Shown: positions 11,195 to 22,951, counted from the stretch's first letter. The stretch: 64,000 nucleotides of DNA from Pycnopodia helianthoides (GCA_032158295.1 CM063258.1:14545703-14609702), one strand, 5' to 3'. Translations and numbers: made by a program. Notes: generated from the letters alone by a model not told the origin.

Positions 11195-13235
11195 AGATTT
11201 TTCATAGCCGGGATTCGAACCCGGGACCTTTCGGTCCAGAGTCCGGAGCCCTTCCACTGGGCCACTGCTCCTCTTACTTAATATGTGTTCGAGTTTAATT
11301 TTATACCTTAGGATGACCTTTTTTTATCAACAACGTATAAAAAGAACACCCGAGAATCGAACCCGGGACCTTTCGGTCCAGAGTCCAGAGCCCTACCACT
11401 GGGCCCACTGCTCCTCTTACTTAAAGTGCGTTCTGTTTTGATTTTATACCTTAAGATATATATATTTTGTATCAATAACGTATAAAAAGAACACCCGAGA
11501 ATCGAACCCGGGACCTTTCGGTCCAGAGTCCAGAGCCCTACCACTGGGCCCACTGCTCCTCTTACTTAAAGTGCGTTCTGTTTTGATTTTATACCTTAAG
11601 ATAATATATTTTGTATCAATAACGTATAAAAAGAACACCCGAGAATCGAACCCGGGACCTTTCGGTCCAGAGTCCAGAGCCCTACCACTGGGCCCACTGC
11701 TCCTCTTACTTAAAGTGCGTTCTGTTTTGATTTTATACCTTAAGATATACATATTTTTTTTTATCAACAACGTATAAAAAGAACACCCGAGAATCGAACC
11801 CGGGACCTTTCGGTCCAGAGTCCGGAGCCCTTCCACTGGGCCACTGCTCCTCTTACTTAAAGTGCGTTCTGTTTTGATTTTATACCTTAAGATATATATA
11901 TTTTGTATCAATAACGTATAAAAAGAACACCCGAGAATCGAACCCGGACCTTTCGGTCCAGAGTCCAGAGCCCTACCACTGGGCCCACTGCTCCTCTTAC
12001 TTAAAGTGCGTTCTGTTTTGATTTTATACCTTAAGATATATATATTTTGTATCAATAACGTATAAAAAGAACACCCGAGAATCGAACCCGGGACCTTTCG
12101 GTCCAGAGTCCGGAGCCCTTCCACTGGGCCACTGCTCCTCTTACTTAAAGTGCGTTCTGTTTTGATTTTATACCTTAAGATATATATTTTTTTATCAATA
12201 ACGTAAAAAAAAGAACACCCGAGAATCGAACCCGGGACCTTTCGGTCCAGAGTCCGGAGCCCTTCCACTGGGCCACTGCTCCTCTTACTTAAATTGCGTT
12301 CTAGTTTGATTTTATACCTTAAGATATACATATTTTTTAATCAATAACGTATAAAAAGAACACCCGCGAATCGAACCCGTTACTTTAGGCTTCAGAGTCC
12401 GGAGCCCTTCCACTGGGCCACTGCTCCTCTTACTTAAAGTGCGTTCTGTTTTGATTTTATACCTTAAGATATATTTTTTCATACCAACAACGTATAAAAA
12501 GAACACCCGGGAATCGAACCCGGTACTTTAGGCTGCAGAGTCCAGATCCTTTCCACTGGGCCACTGCTCCTCTTACTTAAAGTGCGTTCTGTTTTGATTT
12601 TATACCTTAAGATATAATTTTTCATATCAACAACGTATAAAAAGAACACCCGGGAATCGAACCCAGTACTGTAGGCTTCAGAGTCCGGATCCCTTCCACT
12701 GGGCCATTGCTCCTCTTACTTAAATTGCGTTCTATTTCGATTTTATACCTTAAGATATATATATTTTTTATCAATAACGTATAAAAAAGAACACCCCGGA
12801 AACAAACCCAGTACTTTAGGGTTCAGAGTCCGGAGCCCTTCCACTGGGCCACTGCTCCTCTTACTTTTTGTGTGTTCCAGTTAAACTTTATACCTTAGGA
12901 TGATTTTTTTATCAATAACGTATAAAAAGAACACCCGGGGATCGAACCCAGTACTTTAGGCTTCAGAGTCCGGAGCCCTTCCACTGGGCCACTGCTCCTC
13001 TTACTTAATTTGCGTTCTATTTTGATTTTATACCTTAAGATATATACTTTTTTATATCAACAAGGTATAAAAAGAACACCCGGGAATCGAACCCAGTACT
13101 TTGGGGTTCAGAGTCCGGAGCCCTTCCACTGGGCCACTGCTCCTCTTACTTAATATGTGTTCCAGTTTAACTGTATACCTTAGGATGATTTTTTTAAAAT
13201 CAATAACGTATAAAAAAGAACACCCAGGAACCCGG
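11195..13235 (-). repeat. Tandem array of 14 tRNA-like units (left arm)
   Basis: Each ~140 bp unit carries, on the minus strand, an A box TGGCCCAGTGG, a perfect D arm (GCCC, 7-base loop, GGGC), an anticodon-like loop CTCTGAA or CTCTGGA, a T arm with GGTTCGATTCC, then a T-run after 'GTGTTC'. A-to-B box spacing is about 44 bases, as in tRNA genes. Acceptor and anticodon stems pair badly, so these are tRNA-like, not normal tRNA genes. Between units lies an AT-rich spacer with 'CTTAAGGTATAAAATC'. Long open frames across the array (for example 11444-12331) are repeat translations. Confidence 0.85.
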
Positions 13236-13324
13236 TTATACTAATATATGGCTAAGAAAAACTACATTACCAAGGGGAAAACGATTTAAAATTTAATTTC
13301 AAGGATTCGAACCCCGTAACATTT

Positions 13325-13410
13325 TTATTTAAGACCCAGGGATTCGAACCCGGTACCTTGGGGTTCGGAGTGCTGATCCTTGTCCACAAGGCCAACGGTC
13401 CTCTGCCTAA
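13325..13410 (-). other. Divergent tRNA-like unit, inner left arm
   Basis: On the minus strand 'GTTGGCCTTGTGG' (A-box-like) precedes 'CCGGGTTCGAATCCCTGG' (T arm and B box). Its inverted partner is at about 14735-14812. It differs from the array units and may be an independent tRNA-derived sequence. Confidence 0.45.
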
Positions 13411-13649
13411 TTTGCATTTTAATGTAGTATATAATATCGGAATGAATCAACACAGGTAAAGTATACGAGAGCTACGATAAAAGGACCGGGACGGAGTACA
13501 ACCACGGAGTTGTAGCATGCACGGGGCCAGTCATTTCGAGGGTGTTCTGGATAAATAAAATGCACAGGACCAAAACGAGGGATAGCTTTATGTGTTTGAA
13601 GTATTTAACTGAAAAAGTAACAGCGTCTGAAAACGTCGCTAAAAGTCCT

Positions 13650-14540
13650 ACTCTGTGTTAATGGTGATTTATAAATATCGGATAGGCCTTTTATATAAGA
13701 AATGGTTGTTTAAAGTTAATGGTTATATATAACAATGGTTGTTTATAAATAATGATTATATATAAATAGTGGTTACATAAAAATAATGGTTATAAAATAT
13801 ATAAACTACGGTTGTATATAAATAATGGTTATTTATAAATATCGTTTAGGTCTATATAAATAATGGTTATCTATAAATAATGGTTGTTTATAAATAATGG
13901 TTACATATAAATAATGGTTGTTTATAAATAATAGTTTTTTTAAACAACCATTATTTAGTGGTTCGGATGTATATTTCTTGAGATATGATGGACAGAAGAG
14001 TGACTAATTAAATATCCACACCGCTGTCATGTGAATAATTTATTAGGAATCTTAATCTAATTACACCTAAAATTCACGTCAGGGCATAAGCTTTTATGGT
14101 CTACTTCTGATAATTATAAGAGGGGCATATGCCCATCTTATAATTATCAGTGTAGACAATCATGTACCATATTAAAGCTTATGCCCTGACGTGAATTTTA
14201 GATGTAGTTAGATAAAAATTCCTAATTAATTATTCACGTGACAGCGGTGAAAGATTATGTGGTTCAGGAGATATGATTTTTATACTTTGAACTTCCTGTT
14301 TGGAAAGGTCAAACAAGACAACACAAACATTAAGACTTTATGACATGTGGTACAGGAGATATGATTATTTGAATGTTTGAGCTTCCTCAAATAAATAAAT
14401 AAATAAATAAATAACGGTTATTTTCAAATAATGGTTATATATAAATAATGGTTGTTTATAAATAATGATTATATATAAATAGTGGTTATATAAAAATAAT
14501 GGTTATATAAATTACGGTTGTATATATTTTTAGTTAAATA
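13650..14540. repeat. AT-rich centre of the palindrome, with a nested inverted repeat
   Basis: Runs of 'AATAATGGTTATATATAAAT' type sequence occur at about 13650-13960 and 14395-14530. Between them, 14019-14249 is a second inverted repeat centred on 'GGGCATATGCCC' (about 14128). Its arms begin 'CACCGCTGTCA' and end 'TGACAGCGGTG' and share 'CACGTCAGGGCATAAGCTTT'. Confidence 0.85.
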
Positions 14541-14924
14541 CTTCAAACACATGAAGCTATCCCTTGTTTTGGTCCTGTGCATTTTATTTATCCAGAACAC
14601 CGTCAAAATGACTGGCCCCGTGCATGCTACAACTCCGTGGTTGCACTCCGTCCCGGTACTTTTATCGTAGCTCTCTTATACTTTACCGGTGTTGATTCAT
14701 TCCAATATTATATACTACATTAAAATGCAAATTAGGCAGAGGACCGTTGGCCTTGTGGACAAGGATCAGCACTCCAAACCCCAAGGTACCGGGTTCGAAT
14801 CCCTGGGTCTTAAATCAAAATGTTACCGGGTTTGAATCCTTGAAATATAATTTTAAATAGTTTTCCCCTCGGTAATGTAGTTTTTTCTAAGCCATATATT
14901 AGTATCAGAGACAAAGAAGTATGA

Positions 14925-14998
14925 AGACCCCTTAGCCTAGTGGAAAGGCCTTGGATTCTGGAATGATGGGTCCTCGGTTCGAATCCGCAGAATTCTTT
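14925..14998 (+). other. tRNA-like sequence, right arm
   Basis: 'TTAGCCTAGTGG' matches an A box, 'GGATTCTGGAA' could be an anticodon region and 'CGGTTCGAATCCG' is a T arm and B box followed by 'CTTTTT'. No counterpart was seen in the left arm, so it may be a remnant lost there or a later insertion. Confidence 0.45.
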
Positions 14999-15044
14999 TT
15001 GAAATTAAATTACAAAAAAAAATCTAAGTTTAACTTATAACGCA

Positions 15045-17737
15045 ATTTAAGTAAGTACTGGGTTCGATTCCCGGGTGTTCTTTTTATACGTTATTGATAA
15101 AAAAAATCATCCTAAGGTATAAAGTTAAACTCTAACACATATTAAGTAAGAGGAGCAGTGGCCCAGTGGAAGGGCTCCGGACTCTGAAGCCTAAAGTACT
15201 GGGTTCGATTCCCGGGGTTCCTTTTTTACGTTGTTGATATAAAAAATTAATATCTTAAGGTATAAAAATCAAAATCAAAAGCAGTTTAAGTAAGAGGAGC
15301 AGTGGCCCGGTGAAATGGCTCCGGACTCTGAACCCTGAAGTACTGGGTTCGATTCCCGGGTGTTCTTTTTTATACGTTTTTGATAAAAAAAAATGTCATT
15401 CTAGGGTATAAATTTATGTTCGAACGCAAAATAAGTAAGAGGAGCAGTGGCCCAGTGGAAGGGATCCGGACTCTGAAGCCTACAGTACTGGGTTCGATTC
15501 CTGGGTGTTCTTTTTATACGTTATTGATTTAAAAAAAAATCATCCTAAGGTATAAAGTTTAACTCGAACACATTTTAAGGAAGAAGAGCAGTGGCCCAGT
15601 GGAAGGGCTCCGGACTCTGGACCTAAAGGTCCCGGGTTCGAATCCCGGGTGTTCTTTTTTTACGTTGTTGATAAAAAAAGCATTCTAAGGTATAAATTTA
15701 AACTCGAACGCATATTAAGTAAGAGGTGCAGTGGCCCAGTGGAAGGGCTTCGGACTCTGAAGCCTAAAGTACTGGGTTCGATTCCCGGTGTTCTTTTTAT
15801 ACATTGTTGATATAAAATATATACATAAAAAATCAAAATAGAACGCAGTTTCAGTAAGACGAGCAGTGGCTCAGTGGAAGGGCTCCGGACTCTGAAGCCT
15901 AAAGTACTGGGTTCGATTCCCGGGTGTTCTTTTTTTACGTTGTTGATATAATATAATATATATATATAAAATCAAATAGAACGCACTTTCAGTAAGAGGA
16001 GCAGTGGCCCGGTGGAAGGGCTCCGAACTCTGAAGCCTAAAGTACTGGGTTCGATTCCCGGGTGTTCTTTTTTATACGTTGTTGATAAAAAAAATCATCC
16101 TAAGGTATAAAATTAAACTCGAACACATATTAAGTAAGAGGAGCAGTGGCCCAGTGGAAGGGCTCCAGACTCTGAAGCCTAAAGTACTGGGTTCGAATCC
16201 CGGGTGTTCTTTTTATACATTGTTGATATAAAATATATATTTATAAAATCAAAATAGAACGCACTTTCAGTAAGAGGAGCAGTGGCCCAGTGGAAGGGCT
16301 CCGGACTCTGAAGCCTAAAGTACCGGGTTCGATTCCCGGTGTTCTTTTTTATACGTTGTTGATAAAAAAAAAATCATCCTAAGGTATAAAATTAAACTCG
16401 AACACATATTAAGTGGAAGGGCTCCGGACTCTGAAGCCTAAAGTACTGGGTTCGATTCCCGGGTGTTCTTTTTTATACGTTGTTGATAAAAAAAATCATC
16501 CTAAGGTATAAAATTAAACTCGAACACATATTAAGTAAGAGGAGCAGTGGCCCAGTGGAAGGGCTCCAGACTCTGAAGCCTAAAGTACTGGGTTCGAATC
16601 CCGGGTGTTCTTTTTATACATTGTTGATATAAAATATATATTTATAAAATCAAAATAGAACGCACTTTCAGTAAGAGGAGCAGTGGCCCAGTGGAAGGGC
16701 TCCGGACTCTGAAGCCTAAAGTACCGGGTTCGATTCCCGGTGTTCTTTTTTATACGTTGTTGATAAAAAAAAAATCATCCCAAGGTATAAAATTAAACTC
16801 GAACACATATTAAGTGGAAGGGCTCCGGACTCTGAAGCCTAAAGTACTGGGTTCGATTCCCGGGTGTTCTTTTTATACGTTATTGATTTAAAAAGAAATC
16901 ATCCTAAGGTATAAAGTTTAACTCGAACACATTTTAAGGAAGAAGAGCAGTGGCCCAGTGGAAGGGCTCCGGACTCTGGACCGAAAGGTCCCGGGTTCGA
17001 TTCTCGGGTGTTCTTTTTTATACATTGTTGATATAAAATATATATATATAAAATCAAAATAGAACGCAGTTTCAGTAAGAGGAGCAGTGGCCCAGTGGAA
17101 GGGCTCCGGACTTTGGACCGAAAGGTCCCTGGTTCGATTCTCGGGTGTTCTTTTTATACGGTGTTGATAAAAAAAAAGTCATCCTAAGGTATAAAATCAA
17201 AACAGAACGCACTTTAAGTAAGAGGAGCAGTGGCGCAGTGGAAGGGCTCTGGACTCTGGACCGAAAGGTCCCGGGTTCGATTCTAGGGTGTTCTTTTTAT
17301 ACGTTGTTGATAAAAAAAAAAGTCATCCTAAGGTATAAAAATAAACTCGAACACATATTAAGTAAGAAGAGCAGTGGCCCAGTGGAAGGGCCCCAGACTC
17401 TGGACCGAAAGGTCCCGGGTTCGATTCTCGGGTGTTCTTTTTATACGTTGTTGATAAAAAAAAAGTCATCCTAAGGTATAAAATTAAACTCGAACACATA
17501 TTAAGTAAGAAGAGCAGTGGCCCAGTGGAAGGGCTCCGGACTCTGGACCGAAAGGTCCCGGGTTCGATTCTCGGGTGTGATTCTCGGGTGTTCTTTTTAT
17601 ACGTTGTTGATAAAAAAAAAGTCATCCTAAGGTATAAAATTAAACTCGAACACATATTAAGTAAGAGGAGCAGTGGCCCAGTGGAAGGGCTCCGGACTCT
17701 GGACCGAAAGGTCCCGGGTTCGAATCCCGGCTATGAA
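15045..17737 (+). repeat. Tandem array of ~19 tRNA-like units (right arm)
   Basis: Plus-strand counterpart of the left array. Units start at 'AGTAAGAGGAGCAGTGGCCC' and end at 'GTGTTCTTTTTATACG'. Seventeen full units and two that start at 'AAGTGGAAGGGCTCC' (near 16414 and 16810) were counted, plus a truncated fragment at 15049. Two sequence types alternate by region: 'CTCTGAAGCCTAAAGTACTG' mainly to 16.8 kb, and 'GGACCGAAAGGTCC', a perfect GNRA-type hairpin, mainly after 16.9 kb. The block at about 16080-16500 is repeated almost exactly at about 16450-16870, showing recent multi-unit duplication. Confidence 0.85.
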
Positions 17738-18001
17738 AAATCTCGAGTCCTTTTAAAAAAACTCTTTTTATTTTTTAAAAATTTTCAAATTAAAAAAGTG
17801 CAGAGGTTCGTTTTAAGTTTTAAGTTTTAAGTTTCTTTAGTAAGCGAGCGAGAGCGGTTCGTCTCCACCTCGCGGTCACCCACCGGGATTCGAACCTGGG
17901 ACCCCTACCTCTGGAGTCCGACACCAACCCACGACACCTATATGGGTCCCCCCAGGAAAATTCCCCATTTTGGACTTGATAAACCTTCGGTTCATACTTA
18001 C

Positions 18002-18395
18002 GCACGTTGCTATGGCATGGGAATTGCTTGCTTTATACTTAATATATATTTGCGAGTGGAAGGCACACGCTATTTATATGGCATGGGAATTGCTTGCTTT
18101 ATACTTAATATATATTTGCGAGTGGAAGGCACACGCTATTTATATGGCATGGGAATTGCTTGCTTTATACTTAGTATATATTTTGCGAGTGGAAGGCACA
18201 CGCTATTATACCATAGCTTACTTAGGAATAGGTAGAAACAGTTCTGACTTAAAAACAATGCGAGTGGAAGGCACACGCTGTAGGTATATACCATTGGTTT
18301 ACTTAGGAAACATGGGCCATTGCTTTACGCAGGTTACTATAGCATGGGAATTGCTTGCTTTATACTTAATAAATATTCGCGAGTGGAAGGCGCAA
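18002..18395 (+). repeat. ~60 bp tandem repeat, right arm
   Basis: Inverted counterpart of the repeat at 10425-10945, with fewer tight copies ('GCATGGGAATTGCTTGCTTT' plus 'GCGAGTGGAAGGCACACGCT'). The open frames here are repeat translations. Confidence 0.9.
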
Positions 18396-20997
18396 GCATA
18401 GACATGGACTCTTTGGTTCGGACTTATTAATTGGTTCACTAAAGAAATGATATGGGGAATTATTGGCCTGACTATTGAAGGGGATACAATTGGGGGGGGG
18501 GGGATGCGAGGAGATGGTGGTGGGTCTTCAGTGGGCTAGATCGCATCATTATGACGGCAGGACTTAGCGGGAATTACAGCGTTGTTTTTTGGTGGGTAGT
18601 TGGTTGTCCTGGTACTCGCTGTGGTATCGTCTGTGATGACGCATTGGATTATTTTTGTATAGCCTTGCTTTTAATTGTTATTTGGCAAAGCGCATTGAGG
18701 GTCTTTTAGGAGGGTTTTTGCAATTAACAAAAAATTAATAATAATTGATTTGTGCGCCAAAGAATTTTTTAGATGAGGCAAGGGGATACTATGAAATATA
18801 AATTTAAAAAACAAAAATTAAAACAAATTTCCGAAACACCCGCCCGACCCAATTTTTCAATTTCAAAAATAATTTGCTGCCTGTGTTCCATTATTTATTT
18901 ATTTTTTGAAACTGGAAATCTAACTGAGAATTTTATCTTCTTTTTTTTGAAGAAAAAGGCGAACACATTCTGCCTTTTTAACCCAAAGATGAACGATTAA
19001 AAATAATAATAATAAAAAAAGATTCAACTAAAATTCCCATGGTTACGAATAGCTACGCTTGCTTTCATTTATTTGTTGTTTTTATTAAAAAAAAGAAAAA
19101 GAAAATGTATCTATTCACAGTGAATTGGACAAGGTAAATACACACGTCAATAAATATATCATTATCAAACAGAAATAGGGTTACACGGTATCAACGTTCT
19201 CTTTATTCGATAATTCTTTTTAAGAAATCACAAACTAAATCCAACTTCTTTTTTTTCAAATCGATACCCATCCCAACCCCTTTATTAAAACTGCCTTGTC
19301 TTAAAAAGACGAACAATTTTTGTCAGTTCTGCGTGTAGGACTGCAGGTGCAAAACTTTAACCCGTTTTATAAAGTCAGCCTTTGAGAAAGACTCTGCAAA
19401 GGTCGAAACGTGAGGCCATTCGATAATACCAAATGCCATCTTGTTTGGTAAGCAGTTTACAACAGCTGACGTTCATGTCAAAGTTTTTTATTTCAGAAAT
19501 ATACAGGCCTACATATTTTCAGATCAACATCCACGCATTAAGGTAGAAACGCAATATTATGAAAACTACAATTGGTAAAAAACAGATTATGTAACCCTGA
19601 TACTCTAAAATGACAGGTTGATTGTTTCCTTTGATTGGCAGCAAGTCGCCATTGACTGGCACAATACAATGACCTATACAGGCCCAACGTTAGTTACTTC
19701 TGGCCGTGGTACTTTCAATTCAAGCGCCGTTGTTTACGTGCACTCGGTAGAAAAAGAAAGTCCACAAAACTACCCGTTATATGACAATTCCAGTGTTTAC
19801 ACGGGTTCCACAAGGCCTATTCGTATTCTACAGTTTGAACATTTATAAACTAAACGATAAAGCTTACCTCTAGAGACATTAAATCACATCAAATGGTCGT
19901 AATACATCCACGGTGTTAACGTAAATCCAGCATGGCTGGAGGCCATTTTGAATATTGCTTCACGGCATCAAGCCGTCAAGTATCCCGACCCCTACTATGT
20001 TTATTGGTGTTAAATGGTGATCGGGTACCTGTTGTTTTCTTTGGCTGGTTCCAACTACCCGTGCCTGTCCACGACCATAGGGGCACACAACTGGCCCCCG
20101 TATGATTTCGCGGTAGTGAATGAACTAAAATGCCGCTAGTCTGAACATTCAAGGCTGATTAATGTTTAATGATAAATACAAACATTAAGTTTAATAAATG
20201 GTGATTAAAATAGACCAATTAACGTTTGTTAAAATAATTTAAGAACTAAGAGTAGGGTCTAGGTTTTACGGATGTTTTTTATATATATTTTTTCGTTTCT
20301 CAATTTTATAATTAATATATAACTTGTATATTTGAAAGTTTCATTATTTTACTGCCAATGTTGTAACAAATATCGTTAAAAAACAAATAATTTAACTTTT
20401 CGGGTCTCAATACACTTCACCATCCCCCCAAAACAAAAAAATGCAGTAAAAGTGTGATCGAAAATTGCAATGTTTACAATTTAGAGTGGAAACTACAAGG
20501 TTGACCATGCGCGGATCAAGGGGGTTCAGGGGCACGGGGCCCCGGTAAAATTTGAGGAAAAAGTTGTTCACGTTGGATGATCAGTTTAAACAGGGATTCT
20601 GTAAATTTATTTCAAGTATTTGCATAACTTTTTGGGGCAGTCTAGGGACTAGAGGGTTAAGTATAAGAGTGATACCTCCTGACTCCATAGTAGAATTATG
20701 AAGTCAGGTTTATAGGAGAATTAAATGTTTGAAAGCAGTGGCTAACCAGAGGGGTGGGTTGATGCCACCACCGCTCAGAACGCTTGTCCCCCGTGAGATA
20801 AAAAACATACATAAAATGAATAGCTCCGGCTTGATACATTACTTACCCATCCCCCCTGTAAAAAATTCATTGTCCCTGCTTGCCACAACCCCCGCTATGC
20901 CATGGTTTGATAGCTAGTATACATTAATAGGAATAGCAATTTAATTACTATAACTGATGGTCATTGATTAAAAGGGAGCCAGTCTATGCTTACACTG

Positions 20998-21735
20998 ATT
21001 TTTGCTGGTTGCTAACTAATTTTTGCCAAGCAGATGTGCTAAGCATCCAAGCCATTGTTGCTAGTTGCAAACTCATTTTTGGCCTGCAGTTGTGCTAAGC
21101 ATACCATTGTTGCTGGTTGCAAACAAATTTTTGCCAAGCAGATGTGCTAGGCATCCAAGCCATTGTTGCTGGTTGCCAACTAATTTTTGCTAAGCAGTGT
21201 GCTAAGCATACAAGCATTGTTGCTGGTTGCAAACTCATTTTTGGCCTGCAGTTGTGTGCTAAGCATACAAACCATTGTTGCTGGTTGCAAACAAATTTTT
21301 GCCAAGCAGTTGTGCTAAGCATCCAAGCCATTGTTGCTGGTTGCCAACTAATTTTTTCTAGCAGATGTGCTAAGCATACAAGCCATTGTTGCTGGTTGCA
21401 AACAAATTTTTGCCAAGCAGATGTTCCAAGCATACAAACCATTGTTGCTGGTTGCAAACAAATTTTTGCCAAGCAGATGTGCTAAGCATCCAAGCCATTG
21501 TTGCTGGTTGCAAACAAATTTTTGCCAAGCAGATGTGCTAAGCATCCAAGCCATTGTTGCTGGTTGCAAACTCATTTTTGGCCTGCAGTTGTGCTAAGCA
21601 TACAAACCATTGTTGCTGGTTGCAAACAAATTTTTGCCAAGCAGATGTGCTAAGCATCCAAGCCATTGTTGCTGGTTGCAAACTCATTTTTGGCCTGCAG
21701 TTGTGCTAAGCATACAAGCCATTGTTCCTGGTTGT
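20998..21735 (+). repeat. Minisatellite of ~60 bp units beside the palindrome
   Basis: About twelve units of the form 'CATTGTTGCTGGTTGCAAAC' + 'AAATTTTTGCCAAGCAGATG' + 'TGCTAAGCATCCAAGC'. A variant has 'TCATTTTTGGCCTGCAGTTG' in the middle. The variants alternate in a higher-order pattern. It begins only about 10 bases after the right edge of the palindrome. Both strands are open for about 125 residues as a by-product. Confidence 0.9.
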
Positions 21736-21775
21736 ATTTTAAATATAAAGTTGTTGAAAAGATGTTTAACAAATT

Positions 21776-22400
21776 GACCCGTGGTGTGGATATTAACATA
21801 CACATGACAGTGTATTACACGTACACACTTCAGCCATAGCGCAAGCATGCTTCAGCAGAGGAACTCTTTTTTTATAAATTCAAAATCAAAAAAAAATATA
21901 AGTAAGCTGTTAGAAAAAAATTAACAAATTAATAAGCAATAATACATGAATCCTAGTCTTTGATTGAGTGTATTTTAATCAGTGTTGGAAAAGTCGTTTA
22001 CAAATCGACCCGTGGTGTGGGAGACTGCAGTTCAAAGTGAACGCATTTATTAATTAAAGTATTTATTTTATCAGAAATAAATATAAGAGAACTTCAACAA
22101 AATCTGGTAAAATCAGCATGAAAACATGGATCCCTTCATTGAATATGGAATGCTAGTCTTTGATTGGATGTGTTTTTCAAAAATAAAGTGTTGCTCGACC
22201 CGTGGTGTGGGAGACTGCAGTTCAAAGTGACGCATTTATTAATTAAAAGTATTTATTTTATCAGAAATAAATATAAGAGAACTTCAACAAAATCTGGTAA
22301 AATCAGCATGAAAACATGGATCCCTTCATTGAATATGGAATGCTAGTCTTTGATTGGATGTGTTTTAAAAAATAAAGTGTTGCTCGACCCGTGGTGTGAA
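21776..22400 (+). repeat. Tandem ~190 bp repeat with 'CGACCCGTGGTGTG'
   Basis: The segments at about 22005-22195 and 22196-22390 are nearly identical ('GACTGCAGTTCAAAGTGA', 'AACATGGATCCCTTCATTGA'). Shorter related pieces start at 21776 and about 22389, and 'CGACCCGTGCTGT' recurs at 22846. No coding potential is recognised. Confidence 0.8.
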
Positions 22401-22502
22401 TTTTCTGCTTATTAGTACATACACATGTCTGTATTACACACGCACACACTCTGCAAAAGTGACTACACACACACGCAGACCAGACAAATTAATTTTATTA
22501 TG

Positions 22503-22670
22503 GACCTTATACATTGACGCCATCAAGCCGCCATCCTAAATGTAAATAGATGTTGAAACAATGGAAATGCACAGATTTGTACACGCGGCGCAGTGTTGGC
22601 CAATGAATATCTTCCTTTAGACCTATAGGCAAGGGCGCCCGACTCAAATGACATCATGTGCATAAGGTCT
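22503..22670. mobile_element. Small MITE with AGACCTTAT ends
   Basis: Matches 35127-35302 ('CATCAAGCCGCCAT', 'GGGCGCCC', 'ACTCAAATGACATCATGTGC'). The ends are inverted: a 'GACCTTATACATTGACG' type start and a 'CATGTGCATAAGGTC' end. Confidence 0.7.
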
Positions 22671-22951
22671 ATTGAATGTGGAGTTTGGAGTGTGGTCGTG
22701 ATCAACGGAGAATGACCGATCACCACACGTACGTAGGTCAAGTAGATTGCATCCACCACAGAAATGCTGGAAGGACTATGTCAAGTCAAAATATATTTTT
22801 TTCTGCGGTAGTTACTTCAGATCCTTCTATGCTTGAGTAGCGATCGACCCGTGCTGTTCAGAAAGTACCATCTACCGCATCAGAGGACGACAGACGGCAA
22901 CCCGACTCTTAAAAACAAACAAACAAACAAACAAAAAAACAAACTGCAGCA

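Larger units (their letters stand above)
7507..20988. repeat. 13.5 kb imperfect palindrome (inverted duplication)
   Basis: The window reads nearly the same on the two strands from 7507 to 20988. The left edge 'CATAGACTGGCTCCCTTTTA' recurs inverted at the right edge (about 20970-20988), and matching landmarks follow inward. They include the 'TATACTAGCTATCAAACC' segment (about 7576 and 20910), the 60 bp repeats (10.4-10.9 and 18.0-18.4 kb) and the tRNA-like arrays (11.2-13.2 and 15.0-17.7 kb). The arms differ by substitutions, indels, array copy number and one MITE present only on the left. No protein gene is recognised inside. No target duplication was seen at the outer ends. Confidence 0.9.

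Noticed and set aside
11308..12506. Long minus-strand frames (up to 295 residues) with repeated 'RTLSKRSSGP' blocks
   Set aside because: They are translations of the tRNA-like tandem array. The same happens on the other strand and in the right arm, and there is no codon-level conservation.
11195..17737. CRISPR array
   Set aside because: Units are long, AT-rich spacers are also repeated, and the genome is eukaryotic. The repeats are tRNA-like.
11195..17737. Cluster of functional tRNA genes
   Set aside because: A and B boxes, D and T arms are good, but acceptor and anticodon stems do not pair in the units I folded by hand.
7507..20988. Palindrome as a pure assembly artefact
   Set aside because: The arms differ by many substitutions, indels, array copy number and a MITE with its own target duplication on one side only. 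Still worth confirming with reads.
21095..21597. Repetitive frames on both strands (MQTNFCQAD... and MAKICLQPAT...)
   Set aside because: They are translations of the 60 bp minisatellite.
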